A DNA stretch of 64,000 nt, taken from Anisakis pegreffii. Lineage: Eukaryota > Nematoda > Chromadorea > Rhabditida > Anisakidae. The stretch lies in assembly GCA_035041965.1 (NCBI GenBank), contig JAPYMA010000945.1, positions 45,009-109,008 of the forward strand. The letters are read 5' to 3'. How positions within the stretch are numbered: position 1 is the stretch's first letter; the number at the start of each line of letters is the position of its first letter. Both the position numbers and the translations under genes were made by a program. Below, piece after piece: positions 46,201-59,300 of the stretch. The notes beneath the pieces were generated by a model. It ran no database searches, was not told where the DNA came from, and saw only the letters and a program-made list of their open reading frames with translations.

Positions 46201-49200
46201 AATGGAAGGATTTCACTTAGAACGTTGATCGGCAGGGATGAGAAAGGATTGAGTGCACTTGGCGTAGGATTGAGTTAGAACAAATATTATGATGAGCATC
46301 ACGTTCGACTGGACTTATTTCATCAGAGATATTAAGTTGATGAGTAATGTTTTCAACTTTGATAAAGTAATGTTGATCACTAATCACTGTGCGAATACCA
46401 CCTTCAGAAATTGTATATTAACGAACCGATTCTTCAGTATATTTAAATGCGCATCTTCTCAGCAGAAGCAAGTGGAGGTGCGCAGTTTGAGACATCATTC
46501 ATTGGAATTTTTGTTGTCTGTCCTCAATGAGACGCTTTTAACCTCGGCCGAAGGTGGACACTTCGAGCAATGTGTCCGTTTTCGATTGAGGGTGCCCGCA
46601 TTCGGGCCAACAATTTACCCACAACTAAGGCTGGTGCTCTTAGTTCAAGAGTAGGACGCTGACTTCTACTTATCCATTCCCGTCTGAGCAACACAGGGGT
46701 CCTGATCCCATTCCTCAGGCATCCTATTTCATCCAAGGAAACTTTCCTTCCTATGTGGAACTCATTCTCCTTTTGGGAGGAACTCTTCTTCATCTCGGAT
46801 GAACCTTTTTTTCTCTGCTAATGACACTGTAATACACCTTGAAATAAAAGTAGCTAGTATTTTACGCTTACAAACAACTTGATCATTTATGTCTAACGAA
46901 GAGAAAATTCCCAAGAGCAGAGTAATTTTAGAGCGCTATGAAACCTATAAGAATTAATTCTAGCAGTGCTCTGCATGTGATCTATGTATTGGTGAAGCGT
47001 TCAATACGAGTTCAGATCTAATCGTCAATTTAAGCAGGATGTTAAGCCAGGTTCATTAGCAATTGCAAAAGTCGGAAAAGCGGAAGCATTACGCAGAGAA
47101 CGCTGGTCTCTAGCGATGAGCATTGTATATGTTGCATAGCACTGAACTTTATGCGTAACATTTATAATACTCGCAATCGTTTGCTCTGACGCTGAACGGG
47201 TAATTTTTGCATACATAAACGAATGTATATTATTGAAAATGGGATGGCTGGAAATGGGATTCAAAGAGTACTGCGTAATGAGTCTTAACATTTGAGGATA
47301 TCTTTGAGGACATCCGATCATGGTGGTGGTTATGTTATTCTTCGGAGCGTCTGAAGGGAAATCTGGGTAAGCACGATATCGCTTAAAGTGTTATAATGCA
47401 TTAAGTGCACTGCAACACTTCTATAATACATTAAATGACACAAATCTGTGTCATTTTTTGTTTGTTCTATACTATCAATGTATTCCTTGAGAAGATACTT
47501 TTGCTGAGTTGATAAATCTTCGAAAATTTTGATCATTTCGTTCAATCGATGCATTTTCAAATTTCAAGTCGAATCCCTTCATTAATGCTCAATTATGGCT
47601 TAAAGCACCTTGCACCCAAATGACGAATATTTTTCTGCTCTAATACTAACTCATTGTGATTATCAGTGTTTGAGTGCATCGTCGAGTTCGTAGTAGAGAG
47701 TAGTGTTGGGAACCGATATGTTTTTTTGGTGTTTACCGAAAGGAAATTTTTGGACATCGGTCGATTGTCGATCGATGGTAATCGAAGTTCGGTTTGCCAA
47801 GACCCTCCACCGAACCAGCTCTTTCGGTTGTTGTCGGTGGCCCCTGAAAATCGGTCGGTAATTACCGACCGAATTTTCGGAAATCCTCGCAGTCCGATGG
47901 CCACCGACTCAACTCTAGTATAGAGCATAATATCATATTTGTTGCTGAAAGTGTGGCATACATGCTTATGAATACACAATCACAATGCAATCGTATTCGA
48001 GCATTTCGGATATGATCTGACCGGATAACTACCAGATTTCAGTAAAATATCGAACTGCTATGAAAATCGGGAGTGTTGTAGCATCGCTGACTCCTAAGAG
48101 GTTGTTGGGTGATCCACTCTGGCCCACCAGTATCCATCATCTGATTCAAGATTCGGACTTCATTGATTTTAGAAGCTATAGTTGATGAAAACAACCGTTC
48201 TTCATGGCAGCAGTAATTACGCAACACCGCGCATATTGAATGATAATAATAGTACTAATGATAGTTTGTATTTGATTATGACGATTTTATGAGGTGTGGT
48301 ATAATAATAGTGATAGCAGAGATGATGGTGATAATAATAATAGTAACTGCGTTTTCAGCACTAGTAGTGCTAATGATAGTAATGATTATAAGAATAATAA
48401 TGAAATTAGTAATGATAATAATAATAACATCAGATCGCCTGCATTTCATCTTGTAAACCGTCTTTTTCATCAACGATGCATTATTCTTGTCCTTTTAAAA
48501 TTGCAATCCTTCTTTTTCATGTACGGTGAGGTGAATATGAAAAGGAACAGAAAATGAGCGAGATTGTTGCAGTAAGCTGGCATTTACTCGATTGTCAACA
48601 TGGATTGTTGACAATCCATGTTGACTATTCTTAGTATGTTCATTGATCAAGATCTGACCTTGATCGAATGTGTAGATCATATAGAGAGCAATGTATAGAG
48701 TCTACATAATATTTTAACAGATTACGAAATGAAGGGCTCGGGAACCCCGAAATTAAGGCCGCGTAACGTGAATGTTTAAGACTGATACTTTTGGATGCTC
48801 TCAGAGGTCTCCAACTCAACTCTAATCGTTACATGACCTTCATGTCAATTAGCTGAAATGCCAAATAGGCCAGATATGTATAGGTCGAATGTCCACGAAC
48901 ATAACCACAACATTCTGAAGGAATAAGCTTGATAATTCGCAAAGTTCGCTTAAAAGGCTATAGTAGCACATAAAGCATGCCAACACCGTTGCTGAAATCG
49001 CTTCAAATTCATGTTTTTGATGCTTTTATCTGATTGTATCAGTTTTCAACGAACACCCGAGATATTCCGCGAAACGTTTCGGGGAACGGAGGTCTCGACA
49101 GTTTCAGAAAAGTTGGGATCTCGAAAATGCGACAGGTTTCAAAAATGTTGGAGATGGGAAAATGGTGATAGAATCCCCGAAATTCGCCATTCCTCGCAAC

Positions 49201-50053
49201 ACACTAGTCAGTGTTGTAGAAACAACCATTTACCACATTGTTACAACGTGATAAAGGCTGAAAAAAGTAAAATTCAAAATCGGCTGTAAGTGTGCTGTTA
49301 TCGGCAACTAATTCAAGAGCTTCCCAGGACCAGCTAACATGTTCACTTGAGGAGCAATCGTTGGAGCTTAGAGCATTGTTTATTGAAAATAAAAACTGGA
49401 GATTTGCTTTTTCCTTGGCTGCGTACATCTACCAAAATCTCATCAAGCTAAACGTAAATAAAACATTAATGTTGATTGACCGTCGAAATATCCACCGATT
49501 CACTCACACTGATAAACGATAGAATGACGCTCAATCTGCAGTCTGCCTCGTCATATTTTCCAGCTTTTACCGTTGCATAAATTCGTTCAACTGCGAGTGA
49601 AAGAATAGTCATCATGCCGCTTGTGTTGCCAAATATATACCCAGCCACCATATATGTAGTTGCCTTGAGATTCGGAGATGTACAAATCTGAACTTTGAAA
49701 TCAGATCCGAATTCGCTGATTAAAACACTAATAGGCAGACGCCTTTCGCAACCTTTCATCATTTCGAATTTGGATCCAGTTCTGTCGCTTTTTTCCTTGC
49801 TGACGATATCGAAATTCTGTCAAATTTTCATTTAAAAAAAGTTACTTTCTCATTATCGTTAAATGACTATTACAGAAATCTGAGAAAATCTAACATTATC
49901 GGTGATCGCAGTTCCGGTTATTAATGGCAGAATTGAATACGCATAGATGAAAACGACCGCAAATGCAAACGAACATAACGCGGATATCGTTGTGACGAAA
50001 TATTGAAGCAGCAGAAGAATCTTTTCATTCTTGGGTTGACTGTTTTTGGCTAA
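43292..50053 (-). CDS. Nematode SRE-like chemoreceptor (7TM), 5' end unresolved
   Basis: Six exons join in frame: 50053-49895, 49816-49508, 44628-44560, 44257-44132, 43699-43497, 43376-43292, giving about 316 aa to a stop. Hydrophobic segments are visible in exon 1 (ILLLLQYFVTTISAL), exon 2 (MVAGYIFGNTSGMM), across the exon 2-3 join (SVILSFIS/ILFGLVDSAALL), exon 4 (ELIIIVIFITLYAY) and exon 5 (two). VERIYATVKAGKYDE after the exon 2 helix and LSHKYQ/VEQNIESALKLL before the sixth helix resemble nematode Sre-type receptors, which act in chemosensory neurons. The C-terminal tail is basic. The intron at 49507-44629 is 4.9 kb and full of repeats. The exons with the true N-terminus (probably one more helix) were not found; candidates lie at 50187-50465. 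It could also be a related Sra or Srb receptor. Confidence 0.7.
45968..46279 (+). CDS. Possible small secreted-protein gene inside the receptor intron
   Basis: On the strand opposite the receptor, an ATG at 45968 opens a signal-peptide-like stretch (MSSRISFIFILATFASSAVT) that meets a perfect donor (T/GTAAGT) at 46031. Just downstream an open frame (46074-46279) starts QCSACDLRIVKSSW and ends at a TAG. The C-x-x-C start recalls saposin- or Canopy-like proteins. The phases do not match and the implied intron would be only about 43 nt, so this may be a decayed gene. Confidence 0.25.
46957..47125 (+). repeat. Diverged duplicate of the CSACD segment
   Basis: This segment repeats the sequence at about 46071-46250: AGCAGTGCTCTGCATGTGA, then .CAATTTGAG/AAGCAGGAT, AGTTCATTA, AATTGCAAA. 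The copy reads QCSACDLCIGEAF and then meets a stop, so at least this copy is non-coding. Confidence 0.7.
47690..47925. mobile_element. Possible MITE, GGTCGGT-type
   Basis: The segment starts GAGTAGTGTTGGGAACCG and ends TCGGTGGCCACCGACTCAACTCTAGT. It is rich in TTTCGG/CCGAAA and CGACCGA motifs. Similar motifs occur at 45270-45520 and 49040-49200 in the same intron. The ends form only a weak inverted repeat, so the limits are approximate. Confidence 0.35.
48231..48430 (+). repeat. AATAAT/GATAAT low-complexity tract
   Basis: Imperfect trinucleotide-type repeats (AATAATAATAG, GTGATAATAATAAT) run through this tract in the receptor's large intron. Confidence 0.8.
48594..48625. repeat. Perfect 15-bp palindrome, 2-nt loop
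   Basis: GTCAACATGGATTGT, the dinucleotide TG, then ACAATCCATGTTGAC. The arms are exact inverse copies. Confidence 0.85.
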
Positions 50054-52941
50054 CTGAAATATACGTTCAAATAGACTAACTGTGCACACAATCCATGGTT
50101 TATGATTGAAATAGATTAAAACAATATGAATAAAATGATTCTGCGAATGATGCGTATGTTATTGTGAACAATAAGATCAAAAACTAATTTTCAAAGAAAT
50201 CATTAAGTTCTGTTTCGATTTCGAGTAATTTGAGCATCTGCACAGGATCATTTACAAGCAGAGGCATTGGAACATTGCATTCAATGCCACTTCAACGATA
50301 GTCGCAATCGTTGGAATTTGAAGGAGGCATGCATTTGTATCAATTTACTTCTCTTTTGAAATCCATTGGAATCAGTAGCATTCCTGAGCCGGATAATAAA
50401 GCTTTCAAGTATAAAATACTCAAAAGTAAGGCATTCGAAATTGACACCGTTCCATTACAAGCCATATTTATGAGCAAATGTTCTGCTCTTGATCACCACG
50501 ATGCAACTAGAAATTTCAGTATGCAATTAAAAGCACTTCAAGCATTTGGCAGAGAAGCGAGCGCAAGAAATCAATTCAGTCGATACGAAGCCGATTCAGT
50601 GCATTCATCGAGACTGAGAACTGCAAAAAACTGCTGATAAAATGATCATGAAACGATCGTGAAATACTATTCAATACTAGCATTGGGCCAAAAAAGCGCT
50701 GAATCATTGAATAACTAAGCACGAAACAAATTGATAAATACGTGAACAAAGGAACAAAAAGAATAATTGTGCCTTATAGTGATCTATTCTCATGATTTAC
50801 TGCATGCTAATTCCAATAACCGTATAAACATACTGCACTCTCTTAGCTACAAACTCTGGGACGTGTATTCTTCGAGGCTTTCAGATAAAAGATTTCGCTC
50901 GAAAGAGATTCCATTCGAAGAGGAACTTATATTCAAGTGCACACGATATATCTACGCCCACAAAGATTTTATTGTTTCGTTGGATTGCTAAGTTGAAGTG
51001 AATTTTGAGGTCGACTGCAATTATCCAGCAGTTTTCGTAATTGGGTGTAATTATGTGGATCAGTTCTCCTGCTGAGGAATAAAGCGGTGGTTATCAAGGA
51101 AAAAATGCCCTCTTGGTAATACGAGGATTTCAGGAAGGGAATTTACGACATTGATAAATCGTTGTTGATCGATTTTTATTTCATAATTCTTTCGTAGTTG
51201 TGCAATGCTTTTCAAAATTCTTATTTACTATTAATCACAAAAACTGATTTATTTGACACAACCGCCGCACCGTTGACAGCAAACTAGTTGAGCACTTGAA
51301 TAGTTGCTTCTGATTTGTTGATAAGAGGCGACTGGCTGTCAAAGGAGAGGGAATGCAGTCATATGGAGGGGCGATGGCAGTCTGCTACACAATCAAAGGT
51401 GGGTAATGGCACATGAACAAAATGATCAGTGCGAGAATTAATTGCCTTTACACGCCAAATGTACTCGAATAAACTTAACTGACATTCTGACTGATTTTAT
51501 TCGATGAATTCGACTCAGCCTAATGGATGTAATCTTGAACGATGCCATTATAATGAGGCCTTAATTGAGATTTAGAGGGAACGTTCATTTAAGTTTTTAA
51601 TATTTCCGAGGATTAGGTTCTATCAAATGCATGAGGTGATGCACACAATAGAAGCATTCGCAGGCCAAATCTAATTCACGAAACATGAACAATAAAAGAT
51701 ATCTGTCGCAAAAAGCGAACAAATCATTCGTTCCGACTGACTGGCTGATTAGAGCGGCTGATAAACAGCAGCTCTCTCAATTCAAAAGTACAACATTCGG
51801 GGCAAAAATAGCTGATCAAAGGCCGATAATAAAAGTATTTAAAAAATCCATTGAAACAAGTCAAAATATCGGTCTGAAATCCTGAGAAAAGGGTGGAATC
51901 TTTGGCTGGTAAAACTGTATAAAAGACAGCTATCTGAAGCTTAATTCCTCTTCGGCTTATTCGTCTGATTATCTTATTCTCTGGAGGCGTAGGCCTCAAA
52001 AATATATTCGTAAGGCAATAGTCTCGAAACTATATTCTTGAGACAATGGTCTCAATTCGGTACTCGGACGACGGACGTCTTATCCCGACATCCTGTCAAA
52101 CACGTGTATTCAATATTTGGTCAACGAGCGACTCAATTCGTTATTCAATCAAGTAATAATCCTCAACTCGTTATTCTCAACACAGTGATTCATATTATTG
52201 TGCTATTATTGTATTGTTGTCCAACTATCCCTTCTAGTTCCCAAAAAGTCTACGGTACGAATCACAGAAACAGTCCGCATTTTTCGCAATATCAGAAAAG
52301 GGTGTCACATGTAGAAGGACGAACAAAATGTCAGAAAAGTTCTGTAGCGATTGTCGATCAAAGGGAAATGAATAAAATATCAAATTAATTCACATTCGCT
52401 ATGCGATCATGCCAGTAAACAGGACGCATCCCGTTCTCAGCATAAACCTTGCTTATGAATGGTTCGTGCGGATGTCTGGAAAATATGATTGAAAATTTGA
52501 CAAATCGAACGACTGGGAAGTGAACACATGTTGTTAAGGAGCGATGCGAACCGATCAAAATATCAAATTTCAGAATCTTGAAAAATGGATTTGTTCAGAT
52601 TGCGACTGAAAATTCTGAAATTCGATCTAAATACAGAGTTCCGAAATTTCAAAAAATGGTTTTGTTCAGGTTCTAATTGAAAATTTTCAAAGCCACTCGG
52701 AGTAACGAATTTCCAAATCTTTAACGGTCACTAAAGCGCAAGTCGTTCGTTTTTTTGCACGAGGATTTTTTTAAAAATTTTATTTCAAACAAGATGCTTT
52801 AAACAAAACGCCTGATTTGTTCTTATGCTACAGGCAACGACGAACAAATGAAGTTGTGCTGGACAGGTACGCAACTAGACCGATGCTCTCGATTATAATA
52901 GCAAACGATGATAAACATCTTTATGAATCATCGGAAAGTAC

Positions 52942-53013
52942 GAATTAATTAGCCACACAACGAGCACTAACAATCAGTGCTCTAATAATGCTCGTTGTGT
53001 AGCTAATTAATTC
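52942..53013. repeat. 25-bp near-perfect hairpin
   Basis: Left arm 52942-52966 (GAATTAATTAGCCACACAAC, then GAGCA) and right arm 52989-53013 pair with one mismatch around a 22-nt loop. It could be a solo palindromic MITE or a precursor-like hairpin. Confidence 0.85.
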
Positions 53014-54294
53014 AGCCGCTCTGCACAGACGCCTTTCAGTTTTCATAATACAGCTTCGAAGGTAATAGAATTGATGAGTTGTATCACTGCAACGAATTAT
53101 TTGCAGCAACGGTCACGAGGGAACACTTAATGTACGCGTGCATGTGCTTTATCAAGAAAAAATTTGCTGGAAATAACTGAGATTGTGAATTTCGGGTGTG
53201 AGAGATCGAGCACGAGATAATCGATCAAACGAATTCCGAATATTTGAGTTGACGAAGTTAACATTCATTCCAAAGAAACTCTCTTTTCATAGCGGTGATC
53301 TCAATTACTCTGATGTTGAGACTGATGGACCTGTGAATTATAACTCATCAGACACTTGAATGAAGGTGATTGAAGTCAGTCGCGATAGAATGCCATCTTA
53401 TTAAAAAAAACCTCAATATGTCATCGAAGTTCAACGTTAATCTGCCGATCTAAAAGCTCAAACTGATCACAGTTCCATTTATTCGTAAAGTTTGAACACG
53501 GCATGTTTTTTCATTAAATCATTGACATCATCAGCAATTTCAAAAATTCGCCAGTTTCAATACAAAACTCAGCCATAATCAGTGAATTCATTTAAATCTT
53601 ATACGGTGATTGTTCACTAACAAATTTTAAGGAATAGGGTTTGCAAAATTCCTACGAGCACTCGACTTTCAAGCTCGCTAATAAAATCCTCAAATATGCG
53701 ATATGAATGAAAGAAATATCGATATGATCATACGGGGAAAATCTTTTGATCTTTTGACATTTTCTGAGTCAATCGCACAAATGAGCAGAACAGCATAATT
53801 GGAATCGAAAACAACTGATTTTCCAAAGCTTATAAAAATTAGCCTAACAATTGAATAATATGCTATAATGGTCAAAGAGTTATTATTAACTGAGTTAACA
53901 GCCTTTAACTTAAGTCAGTGTTGCTTATACTGAACTTATTATCATTGTTATAGTAATCATTACTGCTAGTATGCCTGATGTTGTGATTCTTGGCTGTAAT
54001 TTTTCCTGAAACGCTACTCACCAAAATTAGTTCGTACTTTCAAATCCTCCTTCAAAAATTGTGATCGCGAGGCTCACTCGTTCGGGAAAAAACAGTCACT
54101 GCGCCACTAAACAGCCAAAAATTTTAATTTGGTAATGCAGCAACAAAAAATCGTTCCAGCAACAAAACCAGCTAGCACGGAAAACAAACTACCAACCAAG
54201 CGATGACGACAAAATTCAGAAATGAAAAGCAATCAGCTGGCAGCAGCCCGTATTGCATTACCTCATTCACTTTTAAGAGTATCAACATACCGAG

Positions 54295-54423
54295 CATTTC
54301 ATTTGATTCGTCCACTTCTAGATTATATATCGACTGTCTCAGTCCCTTATGTTGCATTCGAATTCTGGATCGGCGGTGCAAATAAGCGAACATCACAATC
54401 ATGCACACAGAAGATTCAGACAT
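54295..54423 (-). CDS. Possible second chemoreceptor-like exon
   Basis: An open stretch of 43 codons ends at a good donor (G/GTATGT). It contains a short hydrophobic run (VCMIVMFAYLHRRS), then basic residues and SIYNLEVDESNEML. This is laid out like the fifth-helix-to-loop region of the receptor at 43.3-50.1 kb (LSHKYQ then VEQNIESAL). A later open stretch at 53690-53875 could be a seventh-helix exon. No continuous gene could be built, so it may be a relic. Confidence 0.25.
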
Positions 54424-54889
54424 GAATCCGTAAGACTACCATCCCATCTCATTTGCCAAACACGAGCTAGCAGCAATTTCTGAAGTTTCAGAATGAACAA
54501 TATCAACCAAACTGAGAATCTGCTTTACAGTGAATGAAATGTTTTCCTCTTTCAATTATTCTTGATAGAAGATTAACTGTTGCGTCTCTACTTCGATCCT
54601 AGCAAAATCGGGTGACTCACTGATTCTGAGGCAAAGGAGGCACGTCGACACTATATATTTCAACTTTGAAGAGCGTTTGATTCGCTATCTGCGTTTAAAT
54701 CATCCTTAAATTTACAACCATTTGCCATACGAGGTTATTGGTTTCGACTTTCTTACGAATCGTTTTCAATCAGTCCAACTATTGATTCATTCAGTTCGAT
54801 AGAAAACAGCAGCAGTGCTGTTTATTAAAGTTCCGTTTAGCGTAAATGCTATCGAATGGTTTTGCTAACATTGAAAAAACTTGCTGATT

Positions 54890-55210
54890 TTCAGAATGTG
54901 TCTCAAGTAGCTTGATGGCGCTCATTTCAATACGCAGTATTTCCATTGATCAACGTGCGTTTTACTGTAGTACTATAATACCAATGGTACTATTTTCAAA
55001 TTACTGTTGTTCTCAGACTTGCCCAAAAACATTGCCATCTCTTCACGTCATTGCATTCCCCAGATTCTCTTCTTTCAGAAATGTATACATGCTGTCCGGC
55101 GATTTTGCTTAGTTGAGAATATTTAGCTGATTTTCTGAATGTATCTCAAGCAGCTCAGCGGCGCTCGTTTCAACACAATGTACCACAGTTGATCAATGTG
55201 CGCACTACTT
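54890..55210 (+). repeat. Dispersed repeat, copy B
   Basis: Two tandem partial units of about 230 bp share motifs with 1480-1830 in the same orientation (CCCCAGATTCTC, CTTTCAGAAATGTATACATG, GGCGATTTTGCTTAGTTGAG, TCAGCGGCGCTCGTTTCAA). Confidence 0.7.
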
Positions 55211-55213
55211 TAG

Positions 55214-55638
55214 CAGTGGTTGTCAACATTTTTTCACTCAAACTCCCTAAAAAATTTTGAGATGTGCTTGCACCCTTCGCTGCGATGATTTGTCTGTGAG
55301 TGAAATTAAACGTGATCGAACGAATCTTCTAGCATAATTTATTTTTATTAACACTAACACTAATTTATTTTTATTAACACTAACACCAGGATATAAGAAA
55401 AGAAAAGAAATTACAAAAAAAGTAATAGTTGATTAAGCTGAAAATAATTGTTTATCCATGCACGAAACCTTTCCAAAAAGTTACACACTAACATCCACCC
55501 CATCTTCTTTAAACACATGTATTCGTTGATACCCGCCCTCGCCTACTTTACCGTGTAAAAAATGAAATGTTACTTCGTACACCCCGGAATACGATTTCTT
55601 ATCCGCATGGATGCGAGCATCCCTGGTTAAGAAACACT
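55214..55638. mobile_element. hAT-type MITE relic
   Basis: Starts CAGTGGTTGTCAAC and ends GGATGCGAGCATCCCTGGTTAAGAAACACT, the imperfect inverse. It shares ACCCGCCCTCGCCTAC and ACACCCCGGAATAC with the MITE at 24483-24736 but carries extra AT-rich sequence inside. No clear target-site duplication. Confidence 0.65.
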
Positions 55639-56306
55639 TTTTTACAAGAATCATCCTATTGCTTTTTCCGGCAGTATATTTCTCTTTGTTTCGTAGTATT
55701 CAAAGATGAAAGTTCCTAACGATGGTTACGTTTTCACTGAGATTGAACCATTCATATGATCCGATTCATCCCATTGCTCTACTCATTTGCTTTCAGTATA
55801 GTATTATTCTGCAGTATTTGGCAAATACAGAAACTTTTTTGTTTCAGTTTTAATGAACCATTCCATCGGTTCGATCAGTGAAACGGTCATTCGATAATCG
55901 AGCTCTCTCTTCTGGCGTTCTCTATGCAACCATGCGTATTCAACCGTGTACTGGCTTGCATGATTCAATTTGATTCAGAGGATTTGAAGGTATCTCAACC
56001 GCTCATCTTGCTCACTGTCTCACAAATGAATCGCTTATTATGTTACAACTGTTCCTTTTAACAATAATGAATATGAAAGAATTTTATTGAGATATTTCCG
56101 ACTGCATCATGTGATGTGTTTGTGTTAATTATTTGTGATATAGCACTACGTTACAGCAATGAATATTTTAAAAAACTCAAATACTGAAATAAAAGACAAT
56201 AATCACACAATAGAACGTCACAAAAACATCCCAAAATCAGTTGAGATTATGTCTTCAAACCCTATCCGCAGTTCAAAAATAAGCCTGAAATGGTGTAAAA
56301 GCATAT

Positions 56307-59300
56307 TTAAGCGGTCGCTGCCTTTCTATTGTCACCAATATTGTACTGTTGCATCCTTTCTTCTAGCATCGGACGGAAGTGACGAATTAAACCCTGAAAG
56401 GATTTAGAGATGACACTTGACATTGCGTTATCATTATCATTTTGATCATTAATCATCCTACTGATTACAGTCAACTTTGAATTAAACGATGTGTATTTCC
56501 GTTCGGCATTTGCAGAGAGTAACGAAACAGTGAAGAGTGACCTGTACAGGCCATGCGGCTGCATCAGCAAGTGCACAGATGGTATGTCCCTCCATGTGTC
56601 TGCTTATCTCCCACAGCATATCAATTTCATCCGGTTTTGCTCTGCCATCCACGAAACGCCACATTACTTTATTCAGCCAATGACATCCTTCACGGCATGG
56701 TGTACACTTAAATTTCAAACAATCAGTATTGTTTTTTGTGCTTGTTAAATGATCAATAAATCGACACATCTAAGAAATACGTCTTTAACTATGACGTATT
56801 CGCTTAGATTAAGCAAAATGAGTATGAAAATGCAGAACAATTAATATTCAAACTTGCAGATTCATCTAAAATTTTTTACTGTGGCAACATTAACCTAATG
56901 TGATTCGAACTGATGACAGTGATTGAAGAAACGAAATGAACATAAAAATGATATAGAGACCTGTCCACAACTTTCATGTTTGTAGAACAGCGAGAGTCTG
57001 GCAATACACTTGACAATGTCGACCTGTTTATTCATCACAATCACTGCAGCAGTACCCAATCCACTCTTCACTTGAACCAACGAATCAAAATCCATCAATA
57101 CTTGCTCACATATTCTTCAAATTTATACTTTATTTACATTGATTGAGATATATAAAGAAGAAAATAAAGAGTAAAATGGATACTTTTTGGGTATGAGAGG
57201 TACAGAAGAACCACCAGGAATGATAGCTAAAAGATTATCCCAACCACCAATAACACCACCACAATGACGTTCAATAAGATCCTTGAGTGGAATCGACATC
57301 TCTTCCTCAACCGTGCACGGATTCACGACACATCCAGAGATACAGAACAGCTGCAATTCATCATATCTCACACCGCACATTCATAATTCATTCATCCACT
57401 TTACCAAAACTATTCACAAATGCTGTGCAGTCAAATTGTAAATAAAGTTAAAATAACACCGTTAATAATGATAACAATAACACAACGGCAAATTTGTAGT
57501 TAGTGTTTGCAACAAAGGAGCACTACTACAAGCTTCAGCTTGCACTCTGGATAAGCCTTAACCTTATGGCTAAGCAATTAACATGAACCCGAAGTGAACC
57601 TCAGGCTAAAGCCTATGATGAGCCTCAGTCGAAAATGCGATTAGCTTTAATCTGAGGCTTGTTTATAGTCCAGTACGCATTCACGAACACATTAAATGCT
57701 GATAGTATCAATGAAGACACCATCACTATAACTAACATATCAATAAACTAACGCACTTTTGTACCATGATTTCGTTCTCTTCCAAACGAAGCAAACCAAT
57801 TACCACCACGTCTGCAAATCGTTGGTGCTACAGCTACGGTCTCAACGTTTGTGACGGTGGTTGGACATCCGAATAAACCGATATCTGCTGGGAATGGTGG
57901 CTTGAGGCGAGGCTTTCCTTGCTTACCTTCCAACGATTCTATTAATGCCTGAAATTACACATATTCGATCACCATTTCCACACTTCAGTTGCGTTCCAAA
58001 TAATAATTATTACTATTCTACTGAAAAATATCACTCGTTCCAAAGTCGTATTACAACATATTAGGAGACAATAACGTAAAACACACCGTTTCTTCACCAC
58101 AAATGTACGCTCCGGCACCACGGTGAACAAATATATCGAAACTGTAACCAGTGCCACAACAATCCTTACCCAGATAACCCGCCTGAAAGCTTGACATTAA
58201 TGCGTTTCAACCATTCAATTGCACACCTTCAGCCAGAAATAAGGAACCTTGTAAGCTTCAGATTACAACAAAAGAAACCTTATAGGCTTCATGAACAGCT
58301 TCTTGCAGATTGCAACCTTCATTGTAGAATTCACCGCGGATATAAATATAAGCAGCACGAGCACCCATCGCAACGCCCGCAATGAGACAACCTTCCACCA
58401 ATTTATGTGGATCGTGTCTCATTATTTCACGATCTTTACACGTGCCTGGCTCACCTTCGTCTGCATTCACCACCAAATACTTCGGTCTTAATTTATATCA
58501 CTCTTCACTGATCACAAAATAACACAAATCCATTTCAAAGTAGAATTACATACTTGTAGTAAAGCACGTATAAAGCAATAGATCAAGCACTTACCGTCCA
58601 TCAAATGGTCTTTTCATAAAACCCCATTTCATACCACTTGGAAAACCGGCGCCGCCTCGACCGCGAAGTCCGGATGTGCTGATCTCTTTGAGAATCCATT
58701 CTTGACCTTTCAATATTATCTCCTTGGTTTTGTACCAATCCCCCTTAAATAAGTTGCACAAATTCAAATAAACTGAATAAAATCAGCTCCTGTCTCAAGT
58801 TTCAAATTAGAACACTGCTAAATTATACAGCATAACATAAAGAACAAATAGAAGACTACCATTAATATATGCACTACTGTAAGTAAGTCAACCCATATGG
58901 AAATACTTCAGCACATACCCTTGCAAGAGCACCCTTCAATTTATAATCATGACGTCCATATAAATTGGTGAATATTCGATCGTTATCACTCAATGGACCA
59001 AAGGATGTCTTCTTCGGTGCTTCTTTCTTTTGTGCTGCGCTCGACACTAATGTACGTGCAGAACATATACCCACTCCTGGTAATAAATCGATATTCACTT
59101 CAATTTTTTCATATCTGCGTGGATATCATATCAGTATGAGTACACAGACAAATGCGTCTAAAATTCACCCCATAAAATGCTTCACCTATCCAACTCACGC
59201 ATCATTCCATCACAACTCAAACTTAAAAATAAGGACGGAAAAGTATCTTATACGAATACGACGTTATGCTGATAAACAAACCATTTCGCTGAAGAGTGCG

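Larger units (their letters stand above)
50500..56300. other. Interval with no confident gene
   Basis: Holds a possible receptor-like exon (54295-54423), a hairpin (52942-53013), dispersed repeat copy B (54890-55210) and a MITE relic (55214-55638). Plus-strand open frames at 50311-50637, 50767-50991 and 52038-52388 have no recognised homology. Confidence 0.5.

Noticed and set aside
50225..50310. A plus-strand exon-like stretch reading LEHCIQCHFNDSRNRWN, recalling the Wnt RWNC region
   Set aside because: The key second Cys is missing, spacing is off by three residues, and no upstream or downstream Wnt exon could be found.
50187..50465. Minus-strand candidates for the missing receptor 5' exons (MACNGTVSISNALLL... 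and GIECNVPMPLL...)
   Set aside because: Both are phase-compatible with the first confident exon but mutually inconsistent, and neither has recognisable homology.
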